Shown here: positions 22,104 through 34,329 of the stretch, piece after piece
Position numbering within the stretch: position 1 is the first letter of the stretch
Layout: each line of letters starts with the position of its first letter
Assembly: GCF_022682495.2 (NCBI RefSeq)
Contig: NC_071388.1
Coordinates: 85,437,073-85,501,072, forward strand
Direction of reading: 5' to 3'
Length of the DNA: 64,000 nucleotides
Origin: Desmodus rotundus
Taxonomy: Eukaryota; Chordata; Mammalia; Chiroptera; Phyllostomidae
Translations under genes and position numbers: made by a program
Notes under the pieces: generated by a model
What the model was told of the DNA's origin: nothing
The model's input: only the letters and a program-made list of their open reading frames with translations
The model's database searches: none

Positions 22104-23900
22104 TTGTCTATATGTTCCCACTTCGTCTGGGGTCTTGCTCTGGTTATGGTTTTGGGTATGTACTTCCGTGCCATCAGTGGTTCTGTCTCAACTCTTGAAG
22201 GGAGCCCATTGGGCCGAATTTTAGCAGACTGGTCCATGTACAACTATAATCCAATGACTAAAAAGGAATTGGTTTTCTATTGTAACACTGCTTAGCTTAT
22301 GTATACTTTAGACTATGGGGGGAAATGGCCCCTAAATTGTTCCCTAAATTACTACACCATCATACAATTGGAATTGTTTTGCCAATGGTCGGACATTATG
22401 TCTTTTTTTTTTATCCCCACCTAAGAAAATTTTATTCATTGCTTTTAGAGAGAGGGGAGAGAAGGGAAGGGAGAGAGAGAAATATTGATGCAAGAGAGAA
22501 GCATCAATTGGTTGCCTCCTGCACATGTCGAGACTAGGGATCATATGCTCCTGGTCCAGGAATGAAACCTACAACCTAGGCATGAGCCCTGACTGGGAAA
22601 TGAACTCAAAACCTTTTGGTTATGAGTGCTCCAACCAACTGAGCTACACGAGCCAGGGTCAGGCCTTTTATCTTTACACAGTGAGTATTTGGCAAAGAAA
22701 GTGAATAAACTAATGACTCCGAGAAGAGAATTTGCTTCAAAACCCCTCCCTGATAGTAACACACAGGAAGTAAAGGAAAAATGAGGAAATAAGTCTCCTT
22801 AATGCCCTGAATCCGGGGATGCAGGATTAGCAGCAGGAAGATTTTCCCAATACCATGCTGGCTGCTAGATACCTCTGATATAGGGCCCAGAGGGGTGACA
22901 GTCCCACCCAGTATGAAAAAGGAATGGTCTCCCCATAAAAGATCCAGCAGAGACCCCAGTTTGGCCAGGGAGCATCCCTATCTGGAGCAGGACAATTCCC
23001 TTTGAGGCAGTACCCTATAGGTGGAATAAACAAGGCAGGTCGTTCCACTAGCTACTCTTGGGCCCATATTCCATTTCCATTTCAGATTTATTGAATTGAA
23101 AGAATTCCAACTCCTCATATAGGGAGAATCCTCATAAGATGGCAGATGTCTTCATCTCCATTTTTGCCACTCACCATCCAAGCTGGGCAGATGTACAGAC
23201 TCTCCTCCTAATGGCAGAGGCAAGGCAGTTGGTTACAAATAAAGTCAACGAGGAGGCTCATCACCTCCACCAAGAGAATCCCAACAGGACCCCCTACCCA
23301 GGCAGGGCAATACCTTGACAGAGCCTAACTGGGACCTGAATAGCAGGGGCCTAACCTCCCTAGAACATTAGAAAAGATGAATATTGGAAAGGCTAAAGAA
23401 AGAGGTGCCTGAACAAAAAAGCCTGGATATGATATGTGCCACTCAACAGAAACCAATGAAGATCTTCGGAATTTTTAGAAAGGATCTTTCAGACCTATTG
23501 AAAGCCCACTGATGCTGATCCACAGCCACAAGAAAATGTCTGGATGGTAAACATGACTTTAATTGAGAAAAGTGCCCCAGATATTAGAAGGAAACTCCAA
23601 TATTTAGACAGGGTGTCAGGAATGAATCCTTCCCAGCCATTGAACATAGCCTTTAAAGTTTACCATGCCTGGGAAATAAGGAAATTAAAGCAGGCCACAG
23701 TTTTCCTAGAAACAGTGTGGAGAGACCAAAAGGACAGGTGTGTCCCAAAAGGAAGGAGGAAAGACTCACTAGGTGCCAATCAATGAATGTCCCTATTGCA
23801 AGGAGGAGGGCCATTGGAGAAAGGACTGCCCAAACTCAAAAGCAAAAAAATAAAAAGAATAGAAATCTTAACTGAGAAATGTTAGAAAGGAGGGCACTGG
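22104..23900 (+). pseudogene. gag: gag relic of the class I endogenous retrovirus
   Basis: A matrix-like start appears at about 22180-22295 (SPLGRILADW, then LVFYCNTA). The frame soon stops, and a VES SINE sits at 22403-22657. A capsid-like segment at 23544-23786 contains SAPDIRRKLQ and SGMNPSQ, the region typical of gammaretroviral capsid C-termini. A CCHC zinc knuckle (CPYCKEEGHWRKDC) lies at 23788-23829, but in a different frame from the capsid segment, so a frameshift separates them. Gag would form the virion core and package RNA. This copy has stops, frameshifts and an insertion and cannot encode a full protein. Confidence 0.75.
22403..22657 (-). mobile_element. VES-type SINE inside retroviral gag, minus strand
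   Basis: It starts on the plus strand with a T10 run, then 'ttattcattgcttttagagag' and AG-rich text. It ends with 'ccaaccaactgagctacacg', the complement of the tRNA-like head. Flanks (ggacattatgtc and aggccttttatc) are only vaguely alike. The insertion postdates the retrovirus. Confidence 0.85.
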
Positions 23901-25740
23901 CTGACTGCAGGGCACATGGGAAAAAATGAAGCTATTTTATTAGGCAACCCAAATGTTGCCTTGCAAACCACCACTACCTTAAATCTGACCACCCTACATA
24001 CACCTGGACTCAGGGAGGGAGGCTCAGACCTCCAGCATGATTGCTTGGAAATCATTGATCAAATTTATTCTAGCAGACCAGCTGCTAACAGAACCTGACT
24101 GGGAATTATATACAGATGGGAGTAGCTTCATGGAGAATATTCAACCACGAGCTGTGTATATGGTAGTCACCATAGACAAAGTAATACAATCCCAAGCTCT
24201 TGCCATAGGAATCTTGGTATAGAAGGCTGAACTGATATCCCCCACCAGAGCCTTATAATTATCCCAGGAAAAGAATGTTAACATCTACACTGACTCTAAA
24301 TATACCTTCATGGCAATCCATAGCCATGGGGCATTATGGAAAGAAAGAGGGCTCTTAACTTTGGGGAATAAGGACATCAAACGTGCAAAAGATTTTAAAA
24401 TTGCTAGAGGCAGTGAATCTACTAAACAAGATTGCCATAATGCACTTCTCAGGACACAAGAAAGACAGTTCCCAAACAAGCTGGGAAACCAAAGTGCTGA
24501 TAAAGCAGCAAGACAAGCCACCCAAGGGCTGCCACTACTTGGGGCTTTGATCCCCGGCCTGGGCTTGTCAGAATTTAAACTCCATTAGACAAAACAAGAT
24601 TAGGAACAAGCCCATGAATGGGTATTTTCTAATACTGACTCTAATTCTATACAGAAGGTCAACACTCATGGTATGATATTACTCCCTGAAGCTCTAGTGC
24701 ATCTCATCCTCAAACACCTACATGAGGGGATCCTTATGAAAGTGATGCTTTAATGGACCTCATTAGACCACATCTGAAGGGCCCTCATTTACAAAGGACC
24801 ATTCAGAAGGTTATCTAAACTTGTCAGATACGTGGCAAAAATAATCCTGTGACAGAACGTGCCACAACAGGAAAGGGACCACAATCTAAAGGGATGTATC
24901 CATTTGAGGACTGGCAAGCTGACTTTACATAGATGCCTCAAACCATAGGAAACTTTAAATTTTTATTAATTTTTGTAGACACTTTCTCTGGAGGGGTAGA
25001 GGCATACCCCAATAGAACTGAGAAGGCAATTGTGGTAGCAAAACTTATACTTAAAGAAATAATCCCTAGGTTTGGACAAAGGACTGTTGTTCACTGCAGA
25101 AATCTTCCAGAAGATAAGACAGGCACTACCAATTCAAGGGAAACTACATGCATCTTAGAGACCTCAATCTAGGGAAGACAGAAAATGAACCACACAAGAA
25201 AGAAGACCCTGGCAAAAATAAGCCAGAAAACATATTTAGAATGGGACCAGGCACTACATTTTGCCTTGATCTGAATTAGGGTAGCATCCTGAAGTGGGCT
25301 TAAATTAAATCCTTTTGAAATAGTTTATGGGAAACAATTCAAGTTTCTGTTTCAGGAACACCCCCTTTAGATTTAAAAAATGAATCAAAAATCAAACAAC
25401 ATGTACAACATCAAGGTCAAACACTAACAATTTTGCACAAGTTTTCTCATTTCATGTATATCCACCTTTCTGACAAGCACTTACACCTGTTTCAGCCATG
25501 AGATCAAGTCTTACTAAAGATCTAGAAGACTCAAGGTCCTGAACAGCAGTTAGCCAAGCAATAGACCAGTTCTTATGATGTCCTGCTGACAACACACTCA
25601 TCCCTAAAGCTCACAGGAATCAAGCCATGGATCCACCAAACATAGATAAAGCAAGTAACACCTGGGGAGAACTCAGGTCTTGCTGCTTCTATTGATACTG
25701 CAAGGGAAAGCTTGACCTGCACTCCTGAAGGGAATTTAAA
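23901..25740 (+). pseudogene. pol: pol relic: RNase H and integrase, with RT and protease largely missing
   Basis: Soon after the gag zinc knuckle the sequence jumps to the RT connection/RNase H junction (HDCLEIIDQIYSSRP, about 24038). RNase H motifs follow: TDGSS with its aspartate at 24115 and TDSKY with its aspartate at 24292, then a late NQSADKAARQA. Integrase follows: a core segment at 24933-25080 with VDTFSGGVEAYP (catalytic-type Asp at 24978), then a collapsed region where the remaining core should be. C-terminal pieces such as HPFQP-like and LTGIKPW lie at about 25480-25640. Protease and nearly all of reverse transcriptase are absent, an estimated loss of 2 kb or more. Stops and frameshifts occur throughout. 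Confidence 0.78.
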
Positions 25741-26104
25741 ATTCCCCTTTCACAAAAGGACAGTGCCTCTCAAAGCAAACTGACAATTGTACATTTTATT
25801 TTATTCTGCATTTCCCAGACAGTGGCTTCCTTAGCAAATTTATTCTGCTATTGGGTTTGCCATTGCTCAGGGTTAGTTTCATGGGGATCCTTTAGTCCCT
25901 CCAGTTTCTGATTTCACTACAATTCCCCCTGACTCACTAGGCACACCCTCCACTAAATACTTGATTGCTTATCTGCACAATAGGTCTAACTTTGGAAGCC
26001 CATCTGCAACACTGTCTCTTGAAACATGAGTCTGTATACCAGCTTCACTTGTTCAGCAGTGTCATCCTCGAGATACCACATAGGCCTCCCTCACATTAGA
26101 AGAG
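25741..26104 (+). pseudogene. Residual sequence downstream of pol, possible env start
   Basis: About 360 bp between the integrase tail and the HAL1-like copy. It sits where env would begin, but no env motif (signal peptide, furin site or immunosuppressive-like region) is recognisable and no ORF of size survives. The retrovirus is cut here; env and the 3' LTR are not found. Confidence 0.35.
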
Positions 26105-27780
26105 TGCGTGGTCCCACATTTGTGGGTAGATAAATGAGCAGGAACAACTGGGGAGCGAGACAGACACCACAACCCAGGCTTCCAGTTCTGGGAAATAAAG
26201 CCTCAAAACCTCTGACTGGAAAAACCTGTGGGGGTTGAGGTGACAAGAGAAACTCCCAGCCTCACAGGAGAGTTCATCGGAGAGACCCACAGGATCCTAG
26301 AATGTACATAAACCCACTCACCTGGGAATCAGCACTAGAAGAGCCCAATTTACTTGTGGGTAGCAGAAGAAGTAACTGAAAGCTGGGCATGAGCTGAACA
26401 AGCAGCATTGTTCCCTCTTGCACCCCTCCCCCACATACAGTGCCACAACTCAGCAACATGGGTTGCCCCCCTCCCCAGCAAACACCTCAGGTTCCACCAC
26501 TTACATTGTAACAGATATGCCAAGACAAAAAATATATATAGCCCAAATGAAAGAACAGATCAAAGCTCCAGAAAAAAATATAACTAAGCAATGAAGAGGT
26601 AGCCAACCAATCAGATGCAGAGTTCAAAACACTGGTAATCAAGATGCTCACAGAAATGGTTGAGTATGGTCACAAAATAGAGAAAGAAGTGAAGGCTATA
26701 CAAAGTGAAATAAAGAAAAATGTACAGGGAACCAACAGTGATGGGAAGGAAACTGGGGCTCATATCAATGGTGTGGACCAGAAGGAAGAAATAAACATTC
26801 AACCAGAACAGAATGAAGAAACAAGAATTCAAAAAAAATGAGGAGAGTTTCCTTATTAAAGGAACCTCCAGGACAACTTTAAATGTTCCAACATCTAAAT
26901 CATAGGGGTTCCAGAAGGAGAAGAGGAAGAGTAAGAAATTGAAAACTTATTTGAAAACATAATGAAGGAGAACTTCTCTAGTCTGGTAAAGGAAATAGAC
27001 TTCCAGGAAGTCCAGGAAGCTCAGAGAGTCCCAAAGAAGGTAGACCCAAGGAAGCATACACCAAGGCACATCATAATTACATTACCCAAGATTAAAGATA
27101 AGGAATCTTAAAAGCAGCATGAGAAAAGGAGACAGTTACCTACAAAGGAGTTTCCATAAGACTATCAGCTGATTTCTCAAAATAAATCTTGCAGGCTAGG
27201 AGGGACTGAAGAGAAGTATTCAAAGTCATGAAAGGTAAGGACCTGCATCTAAGATTACTGTATCCAGCAAAGCTATCATTTAGAACAGAAGGGCAGATAA
27301 AGTGCTTCCCAGATAAGGTCAAGTTAAAGGAGTTCATCATCACCAAGCCCTTATTATATGAAATGATAAAGGGACTTATCTAAGAAAAAGAAGATCAAAA
27401 CTATGAACAGTAAAATGACAACAAACTAACAACTATCAACAGCCAAACAGAAAAAAACAAAAACAAAAATGAACTAAGCAAACAACTACAACAGGAACAG
27501 AATCACAGAACTGGAGATCATATGGAGGGTTATCAGCAGGGAGGGGGAAATGATACAGGGCATAAGAAGCATAAATTGTAGGTACAAAATAGACGGGGGG
27601 GAGGGTTAAGAACAGTATGGGAAATGGAAAAGCCAAAGAACTTATATGTATGACACATGGACATGAACTAGGGTGGTGGAATGATGGTGGGAAGGGGGGT
27701 ACAGGGCGGAGAGGAATAAAGGGGAGAATAAAAAGGGGACAACTATAATAGCATAATCAATAAAATATATATTTTTAAAA
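26105..27780 (+). mobile_element. HAL1-like copy, 5' truncated
   Basis: It enters the family's 5' UTR part-way ('gaacaactggggagcgagac', 'aataaagcctcaaaacctct') and continues through the ORF1-like region. It ends with the G-rich 3' UTR and terminus 'ggggacaactataatagcat' plus 'aatcaataaaatatata'. ORF1 pieces include an ATGGCCCAAATG-type start near 26541 that is quickly stopped. There are also VQGTNSDGKETGAHING, an EGEEEE-type RRM segment and the C-terminal domain up to 27380, broken by stops. No ORF2. It abuts the retroviral relic on the left and another HAL1-like fragment on the right. Confidence 0.82.
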
Positions 27781-28496
27781 ACTCAGTCAGAAATGAAGGA
27801 TACACTAATTGAAATAAAGAACAATTTACAGGGAAACAACAGTAGTGGATGAAGCCAAGAATCAAATCAACAATTTGGAACATAAGGAAGCAGAAAACAA
27901 CCAATCAGAACAACAAAAAGAAAAATGAATCCAAAAGAATGAGGAGAGTGTAAGCAGCCTCTGGAACAACTTCATGTATTCCAACATATGCATCATAAGG
28001 GTTCCAGAAAAAGAAGAGAAAGAGCAAGAAAGTGGAAATCTATTTGAAAAAATAATGAAAGAAAACTTCTTTAATTTGGTGAAGGAATAGACATGCAAGC
28101 CCAGGAAGCACCAGAGAGTCCCAAACAAGATGGATGCACAGAGGCCCACTCCAAGACACATCATAATTACAATGTCAAAGTTTAAAGAATCTTAGAAGCA
28201 GCAAAAGAAAAGAAGTTAGCTACCAGATGGTTGACAGATGGGAGGAGGCAGGGGGATAATAGGTGAAGAGGTGAGGGGATTGAGAAGTACAAATAGGTAG
28301 TTACAGACTAGCCATGAGGATAAAAAGTACACTATAAGAAATGGAGTAGCTAAAGAACTTATCCACATGACCCATGAACATGAACAATGGTGGGGGGATT
28401 GCCTGAGGAACTGGGGTGGCTGGGTGGAGGTGGGAAAAGGGCGAAAATCAGGACAACTGTAATAGCATAATCAATAAAATATAATTTATAAAAAAG
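27781..28496 (+). mobile_element. Second HAL1-like copy, internally deleted and older
   Basis: It begins inside the ORF1-like region ('aaatgaaggatacactaatt') and runs through the RRM-like part ('agggttccagaaaaagaag', 'ccaagacacatcataatt'). It then passes straight from 'aagttagctaccag' (about 28225) into a 3' UTR ending 'ggacaactgtaatagcataa'. The C-terminal RNA-binding domain is therefore missing. Divergence from the neighbour suggests a different, older insertion. Confidence 0.72.
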
Positions 28497-29370
28497 GAAT
28501 CAATAGAACTTATTAGGTAAATGTGTAAGAGAAAGAGAAAAACATTTTCTTAAACTATTGTCTCCCTGCTTCCCAACATCAGCTATAAATAAGAGTGAGA
28601 TACAGTAGGGAAGCAACTGAGTGAGTGTCTAGGGTGCATGAGATGGGAAACCCTGGCACACGTCCTTTCTTGTGATTTAATGAGGGCGTGGGCTGCCATG
28701 TTTTGTCCGCGTTTGTCCACCAGTCTTAGCATTCGTTATCTCTGTCACATAATGATGTTCTTTGACCCAGAAAAAAACATGATGATGATGATGATGATAA
28801 TGATGATGATGATAATTCATTAACATTTTGTAAAGGTGAATAGTTTCCAAGTGGTTAAAAACCAACTGTGAAGTGCATCACCTATGTGTTGGATTCACTC
28901 ATTGTAAAATTGGCACTTAAATTGTCTGCATGCTTTAAAACACAAGCACAAAGCAAATAGCTTCAGTTCATCTCACCTGATGACACGTGTCAAATGTTTT
29001 CCTGCAACGTAAAATGACCTGGTTAAAAGTGTATCCAGTACTCATGAGCTTGCTAGATATTTGTTGCATGAGACCAATGGGATATTTCTTAAATTACTTT
29101 TTTCCTGGAACATTTATTTTGCATATGTATGATCATTGATGATAATTGGCTAGTTTTCTCTTTTTGCCTCCTTAAATCTGTCTGCATGCCATGAAAGCCC
29201 ATTTCATTTATTGTAAGAACCTTCCTTGCCTCTGGTTGTTCAGAGGTCCCATGCACTATACAATTTTCCCACAGAGTTTACAGATTCTACGCCCTTTTTA
29301 TTGCATGAAATTGCAAGATTCTAAAGAGAGTCTATTCACTTAAAAACAATTAAAAAACACTGTCATGCTG
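28497..29370. other. Unassigned stretch with (GAT)n microsatellite
   Basis: A (GAT/ATG)n run lies at 28779-28816. It creates low-complexity Met and His runs in short ORFs on both strands. No gene was recognised. Confidence 0.5.
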
Positions 29371-29374
29371 TCAA

Positions 29375-29585
29375 TTCCCAGTTGACAAGTCACAGACTAG
29401 AAGAATATATTTGCAAATCACATATATGACAAAGGAATTACCTCCAGAATATATAAAAAAAACTCTATAAAACTCACCCATAACCAAAGAAACAGCCCAA
29501 GTGAAATGTGGACAAAAGATTTTATCAAAGAGGATATACACATGGCAAATAAGCATAGGAGAAATATGGTCAACCACCAATGGCT
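29375..29585 (+). mobile_element. L1 ORF2 fragment, plus strand
   Basis: 'agaatatatttgcaaatcac', 'ctccagaatatataaa', 'gtggacaaaagattttatc' and 'atatacacatggcaaataag' follow the late ORF2 region of L1. Isolated and without a 3' end. Confidence 0.7.
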
Positions 29586-29846
29586 TGATTTTAACTTACT
29601 TATTTTTACCTAAATCGTGGTAGAGTTGGTATATTTCTTCTTGGATGCTCATCTGATTAAATTCATGGTTAATGGTGGGAGAACCCCTTGGATGAGTTTA
29701 ATGTCAACAAAACATTTGGACATTTGCTTAATGGAGGGATCATTCTAGTCTTCATTGCCCCTTATTCCCATAAAAAAGTTCTCCAAGCGGTGGGGAGATG
29801 TCTCTTTGTCAGCAGTGACTACCACATTACCAAAACACAAACGCAG
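29586..29846. other. Unassigned spacer
   Basis: Under 300 bp, AT-rich, with no recognised feature. Confidence 0.4.
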
Positions 29847-30010
29847 CCCTGGCAGTGTGGCTCTCTTGGTTGGAGGATTGTGCCATAGACCCAAAGGTCA
29901 CAGGTTCAATTCCCAGTCGGAACACGTACGAGATGGCAGCCAAATGATGTCTGTCTCTCATACCGATGTATGTACCTTTCTCTCTCCACCCCCTTCCTCT
30001 CTCCCTAAAA
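29847..30010 (+). mobile_element. Diverged tRNA-headed SINE (VES-like)
   Basis: 'ccctggcagtgtggctctct' followed by 'ggtcacaggttcaattccca' has the A-box/B-box spacing and wording of the VES head. The body is shorter and altered, ending in a CT-rich 'ccttcctctctccctaaaa'. It is an older copy or a related SINE subfamily. Confidence 0.6.
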
Positions 30011-31120
30011 GCAGTGACCTATGTCCTCAGGAGGTAAGCCACACTGCCGTGCTGCCATCGTGGTGTCAGTGTGCTCCACAGAGGGGTCCTCACGTGGGCA
30101 CGCTTCAATAATGCGGGAAATAAGCACTCTTTTTGGCAACTGAGCCATGCCAAATAGATAAATGCCTTTTCAGAAGTATTCATTGCCATGAAGTTAAGCT
30201 ATATGACTTGAAAAACCTGCCAGTGAGGTGTCTTCCTCCTTTCCACTCGGGTTCAGCCACATGCTGTGAGAACCACCCCACATCAGAAAAGGCCAAGATG
30301 GCCGTTCACTGGCCTCCATCTTCCTCCGTGGGGAGGTAGCCACAGTAATTTCCATGTGATTGGTTTTTAATTTAAACAAAGCTTTTATCTGTGATTCTTC
30401 CCCCTCCAATAGTATTGTGATCATCTTAATGATATATGTGTAAAATGTGAATAATAGAATTCGTGTGATTCCTCCTTTTGATGTCTTTTGAGGACTTTCT
30501 TACACATAACAATATATAGTGCTATTCCCCTATCAACAAAACACCTGTAATCACAGCTGTCCTGTTTATTCCCCCATTTGCCTCATCAATGTCTAGTCAG
30601 CAAGGCCCCCAAGATTCCAGTGAGCCAATATCCATAACTTTGTATACAGTTATATTATTGCATATAAAAACACCCTGATGTTAACGTTTTGCCCTTGGCA
30701 TTGTTAGGTGGTAGCTGATTGTGACCCTCTGTCATAGCTCAGCTGTGGGATGCTCTGTATAGCAAGCGAGAGTTCAGTCAGGGCTATTGCCTGTGGATTT
30801 TACCCTGCCATTCACTACGGGAAATGTGTGCAGATTTCATGCTCCACTTACCTCTCAACAGATCATCCTCCTTGACTTTAACAAAACAAATAGTTTCTTT
30901 GAGTGCAAAAAGAACATGAAATAGTGTAAAAATGTTTTTTAAAAAATCAGAACATCAATGCCTAAAACTGGCTATTCCAATCAGGAAATTATATTGGTTA
31001 CTAAAATAGTAATAGAGAAACCATGTTGAACATTGGTTCCCTAGTATAATTGCTAAGATATGAACTTTGGTATAAAACAGATCTTAATTTGGTAAAAAAC
31101 AGATCTTGATCAAAATGTTT
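30011..31120. other. Unassigned non-coding stretch
   Basis: No gene or repeat was recognised. ORFs at 30133-30424 overlap on opposite strands without a domain. Confidence 0.45.
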
Positions 31121-31304
31121 AAAGGTTTAATTTATTTATTTTTAGAAAGAGGGGGAGAGAGAAAGAGGGAGAAGCTGCCTCTTGTATACCCCCAAGTGGG
31201 GACTTGGCCCCTGACCCAGGCACATGGGAATCGAACCAGTGATCTTTCCAGTGACCTTTCAGTTCACAGGCCGGCACTCAGCCCACTGAACCACATGAGC
31301 CAGG
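31121..31304 (-). mobile_element. VES-type SINE, minus strand
   Basis: 'tttatttatttttagaaagag', AG-rich text, 'cccccaagtggggacttggc', 'gggaatcgaaccagtgatc' and 'gccagga' give the SINE in reverse. A short internal duplication ('gtgatctttcca' then 'gtgacctttca') is visible near the B-box. Confidence 0.85.
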
Positions 31305-31349
31305 ACACATCTTAGTCTAAAATTTTAGCAGTGTAAACTTAAGCTGTTA

Positions 31350-31490
31350 CAGAACCTCACCAAACCTCAGTTTATTCATCAAGCAAATAAGTTTAATAAT
31401 CATCTCAACCTCTTAGGATGACTGTGAGGAAGAAATGGACTAATGCATATTTTTAGCGTAGCACTAGACACACAGTAAGTAACCAATGAA
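31350..31490 (+). repeat. MIR relic
   Basis: 'cctcaccaaacctcagttta' followed by 'aataatcatctcaacctctt' and 'agcactagacacacagtaag' is the 3' half of MIR. Confidence 0.55.
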
Positions 31491-32726
31491 GAGCAGCTAT
31501 CCTTATATCAGTGTAGAACTGTTCACCTCTACAATAAACCTGCAGGAGAGGAGAGTCCTGCACTGAGACATCTGGGCCTATTTTTTATTAGTTATTTAAC
31601 TTTACATAAATTACTTAATATGTCTGACTTTTTATTTCCTCCAGTCAATGGAAACAAACATTCTTGTGCTATTTGTGTAATAAGGTCATTTTTGATATGA
31701 GATAACATACGTGAAAGTAACTTGAAGAGTCTAAAGTAATGAATCCATATACAAAATTATGATCTGACCTTAGGACAGTTTACTCCGGGCAGCTCTGGCC
31801 ACAGAGATGATGAAGAGCTGCAATGCAGAAACTGCCGAAAGAGGAGTGGACTCCCAGGAGCAGTCTGGTCTCTAGCGCTGGATTGCCACTGGTCCGGGAC
31901 TCAGCGACAGTCTGTTATCTGCTTGGAGCCTCCACTTCCTCGTCAACGATTCAAGGGGGTATATTCCACACCCCTAGACCACCTTACTGCAACTCCCCCA
32001 GTCAGACTGCCTTCTTCACTAAGACAGCTTCACGTGTTCAGTATTCCACTTTCCTCTAGGCCAACACACTGCACCGAAATGAAGCAAAGATAGGATTTAC
32101 TATGGGTCAAGAATCTTTTAACCCAGAGTCAATGCAATCTCACATGATTTAATTTTTCACATGCTTTAATCTGTGATGACAGTCAGAAATGAGCAGATTA
32201 AATACAATTAGCCCACCAGAACACAGTTATCAGGCTTCCATCCGAAATGGATTTACACAGCACCTTTGGACTGAAAGACGGTACCTGTGGGAAGAGTCTG
32301 ATCCAAACCAGAGAAAAAGTAGCTGGTAATAAAACTCAGGGAAGGAAAATTACCATGGGACCCCTGTCTATTTTGTAGTATTTTCCCAAACAAATGTAAA
32401 ATGGTTATTTGCTATTATTCCCTGGCATTCAAGTTTCATCTCCCTACAATATAATTGTTTCTTTCCATAAGCAATATAATCAGACAGGTTAAAAAATGAA
32501 AGGCTAAGTAAGGGTAAATACTGGTATGAGAAAATCATTTTTCTGGATGAATCAGTAGACACTAGACTTTCCCATTATGTTCTAAGGCTCACGAGCCTGA
32601 ACTTTGAACCCAGTGGAAAACTGCATAGGATTTTATTGCTATTGATATTGAGGTTCATTTTGAGTTATTTCTCTGAATGAAAATAATTGTCCCCAAAAGA
32701 CCAAATGGCAAAACAGTTCATTTAAA
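31491..32726. other. Unassigned non-coding stretch
   Basis: A slightly CpG-richer patch lies at 31830-31960, under a 78-codon plus ORF without motifs. The rest is AT-rich. Confidence 0.45.
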
Positions 32727-32925
32727 ATAGAATTTCTCAACCTTAGCACTGTTGTACTTTGAACCAAATAATTCTTTCTTGTAAGGGGCTGTCCTGTGTC
32801 ATGTAGTATATTTGGCAGCAACCCAAGCCTCCACCCAGCAGATGCCAGGAGTACTCACCCTCACCCACCCTCAGCCGCAACAATCACTGTTTACAGACTA
32901 TCCCTGGGGAGACAAACCGCTTCCT
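32727..32925 (+). mobile_element. MER5A-like hAT-Charlie relic
   Basis: 'atttctcaaccttagcactg', 'aataattctttcttgtaagg', 'ggctgtcctgtgtcatgtag' and 'acccagcagatgccaggagt' match MER5A wording in order. A non-autonomous DNA transposon fossil whose right end is decayed. Confidence 0.75.
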
Positions 32926-34005
32926 TTTGTAAAGCTGGTTTAAAGAAAGCCCATATACACTCGCTTAGTTCCAAATCTGCGTCTCCCCAACCTGTCACTA
33001 TCACCCTGAGGACATCCTTTATCCAGATAACATGAAACAAGGCAGTGATCAACAAGGAAAGAAATTCGTTTAACGTGACTCCTTCTCAGGAGGAAAGGTC
33101 AAATGACAGCTCACCAGGGGAACAGCCAAGACACCACCCATTCCACGAATTCTCATTCACGAAATATCGGCTAGGGGTCTGGGTACTCCGTAGAGGCTAT
33201 GGAAAGGAGGTTTGGGGTACAAAAGCATATGTGTGTATTAATCTCCATTTCTTATTTTCATTTAAGGAATTTATAGGGCTCTTTTTAAAAATGATCTGTT
33301 GTTATGTGTTTTCCCTATATGTCTCTTTAATATTCTCCTCCCCCCAGCCCCCCCCCCCAAAGGACAATCTTTGACGCTAAAATTTGTGATTAAAAAAAAT
33401 CTGAAAATAAACACAGGAAACTGTTAGAACATTTGCCTCCAGAAAAGGTAGGCTAAGGAGTAGCTGGGATGGGGGGAGGGGGTCAATAGATTGATTTTAT
33501 TGTATTCTTCTCCACGCTGTCTGAACATTTTAGTATACAGGATAAAGCGGTTTTAAATTAGAAGGCACTTGGTGAGCACTGATTCCCTCTACAGACAAAA
33601 TAGCAATTATTTGGATCTGTGGTTTGAAAGTCTTTAATATTTTCCTAAATGATAGCATGCCTGTGGAATAAATGATACAGAGGAACGTCAGATGAACTTG
33701 AGACTGTTGCATAAAGTAGCATCTCTGGTCAATAACTGGGTTGGGGAATTCTGAATAGCCCATTGAGTAGCCCATTACTATTACACATACCAGGACCAAC
33801 AAGGCTCTGCGAAGCCTGGCTGTAAAAAAAGCCTGTTTGGTTTCATCTAAACCATTAGTAGCCCGTAGAGTTAAGGAGCAACACATTTAGGAAGCACTGA
33901 TATAGGAATATAAAGCCAATTAAGATTTGTCAAAAATATCAAAAACTTGATTTTTAAAAATGGAGCAATGCTAAGTAGATAATACAGATACAAAGAGAGA
34001 TAGAG
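32926..34005. other. Unassigned stretch with C-run
   Basis: A cytosine-rich run lies at 33340-33357. A 118-codon minus ORF (33530-33886) and a 109-codon plus ORF (33045-33374) show no domain. The minus ORF overlaps what looks like an old unclassified repeat ('agcaacacatttaggaagca'). Confidence 0.4.
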
Positions 34006-34015
34006 ATAGATGGGT

Positions 34016-34062
<47 letters not shown>

Positions 34063-34084
34063 GACAGATAGATCGATCGATCTA
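34006..34084 (+). repeat. (GATA)n microsatellite ending in a GATC palindrome
   Basis: About 11 uninterrupted GATA units lie at 34017-34062, with imperfect units before them. A 16-nt perfect palindrome, tagatcgatcgatcta, follows at 34069-34084. Confidence 0.9.
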
Positions 34085-34329
34085 CCCGTAATGATACTTC
34101 AAGCTGTTTAAACATTCATCAGTCTGCACACAACAGCCTAATTCCACTAACATGTTAAAGTCTCACCCAGCAACTGGTTTTATAATTCTGATAACTGAAA
34201 GGCATTTCTATGATCATGTAGATGTTCTTGTTATTGTAATCATTTTGATACTAGTGTATAATAACACAGTAATATTTACCTTGGCTTAATGAATGGCCAT
34301 GGAATGTTTTAATGAAACAAATATATTTT

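Noticed and set aside
24933..25172. Possible functional integrase
   Set aside because: Only part of the catalytic core is present, the frame ends after a collapsed region, and the flanking pol is broken by stops.
28638..28865. Met-rich and His-rich small proteins
   Set aside because: They are translations of the (GAT)n microsatellite on the two strands.
34017..34062. CRISPR-like direct repeats
   Set aside because: This is a simple 4-bp microsatellite without spacers, in a mammalian context.
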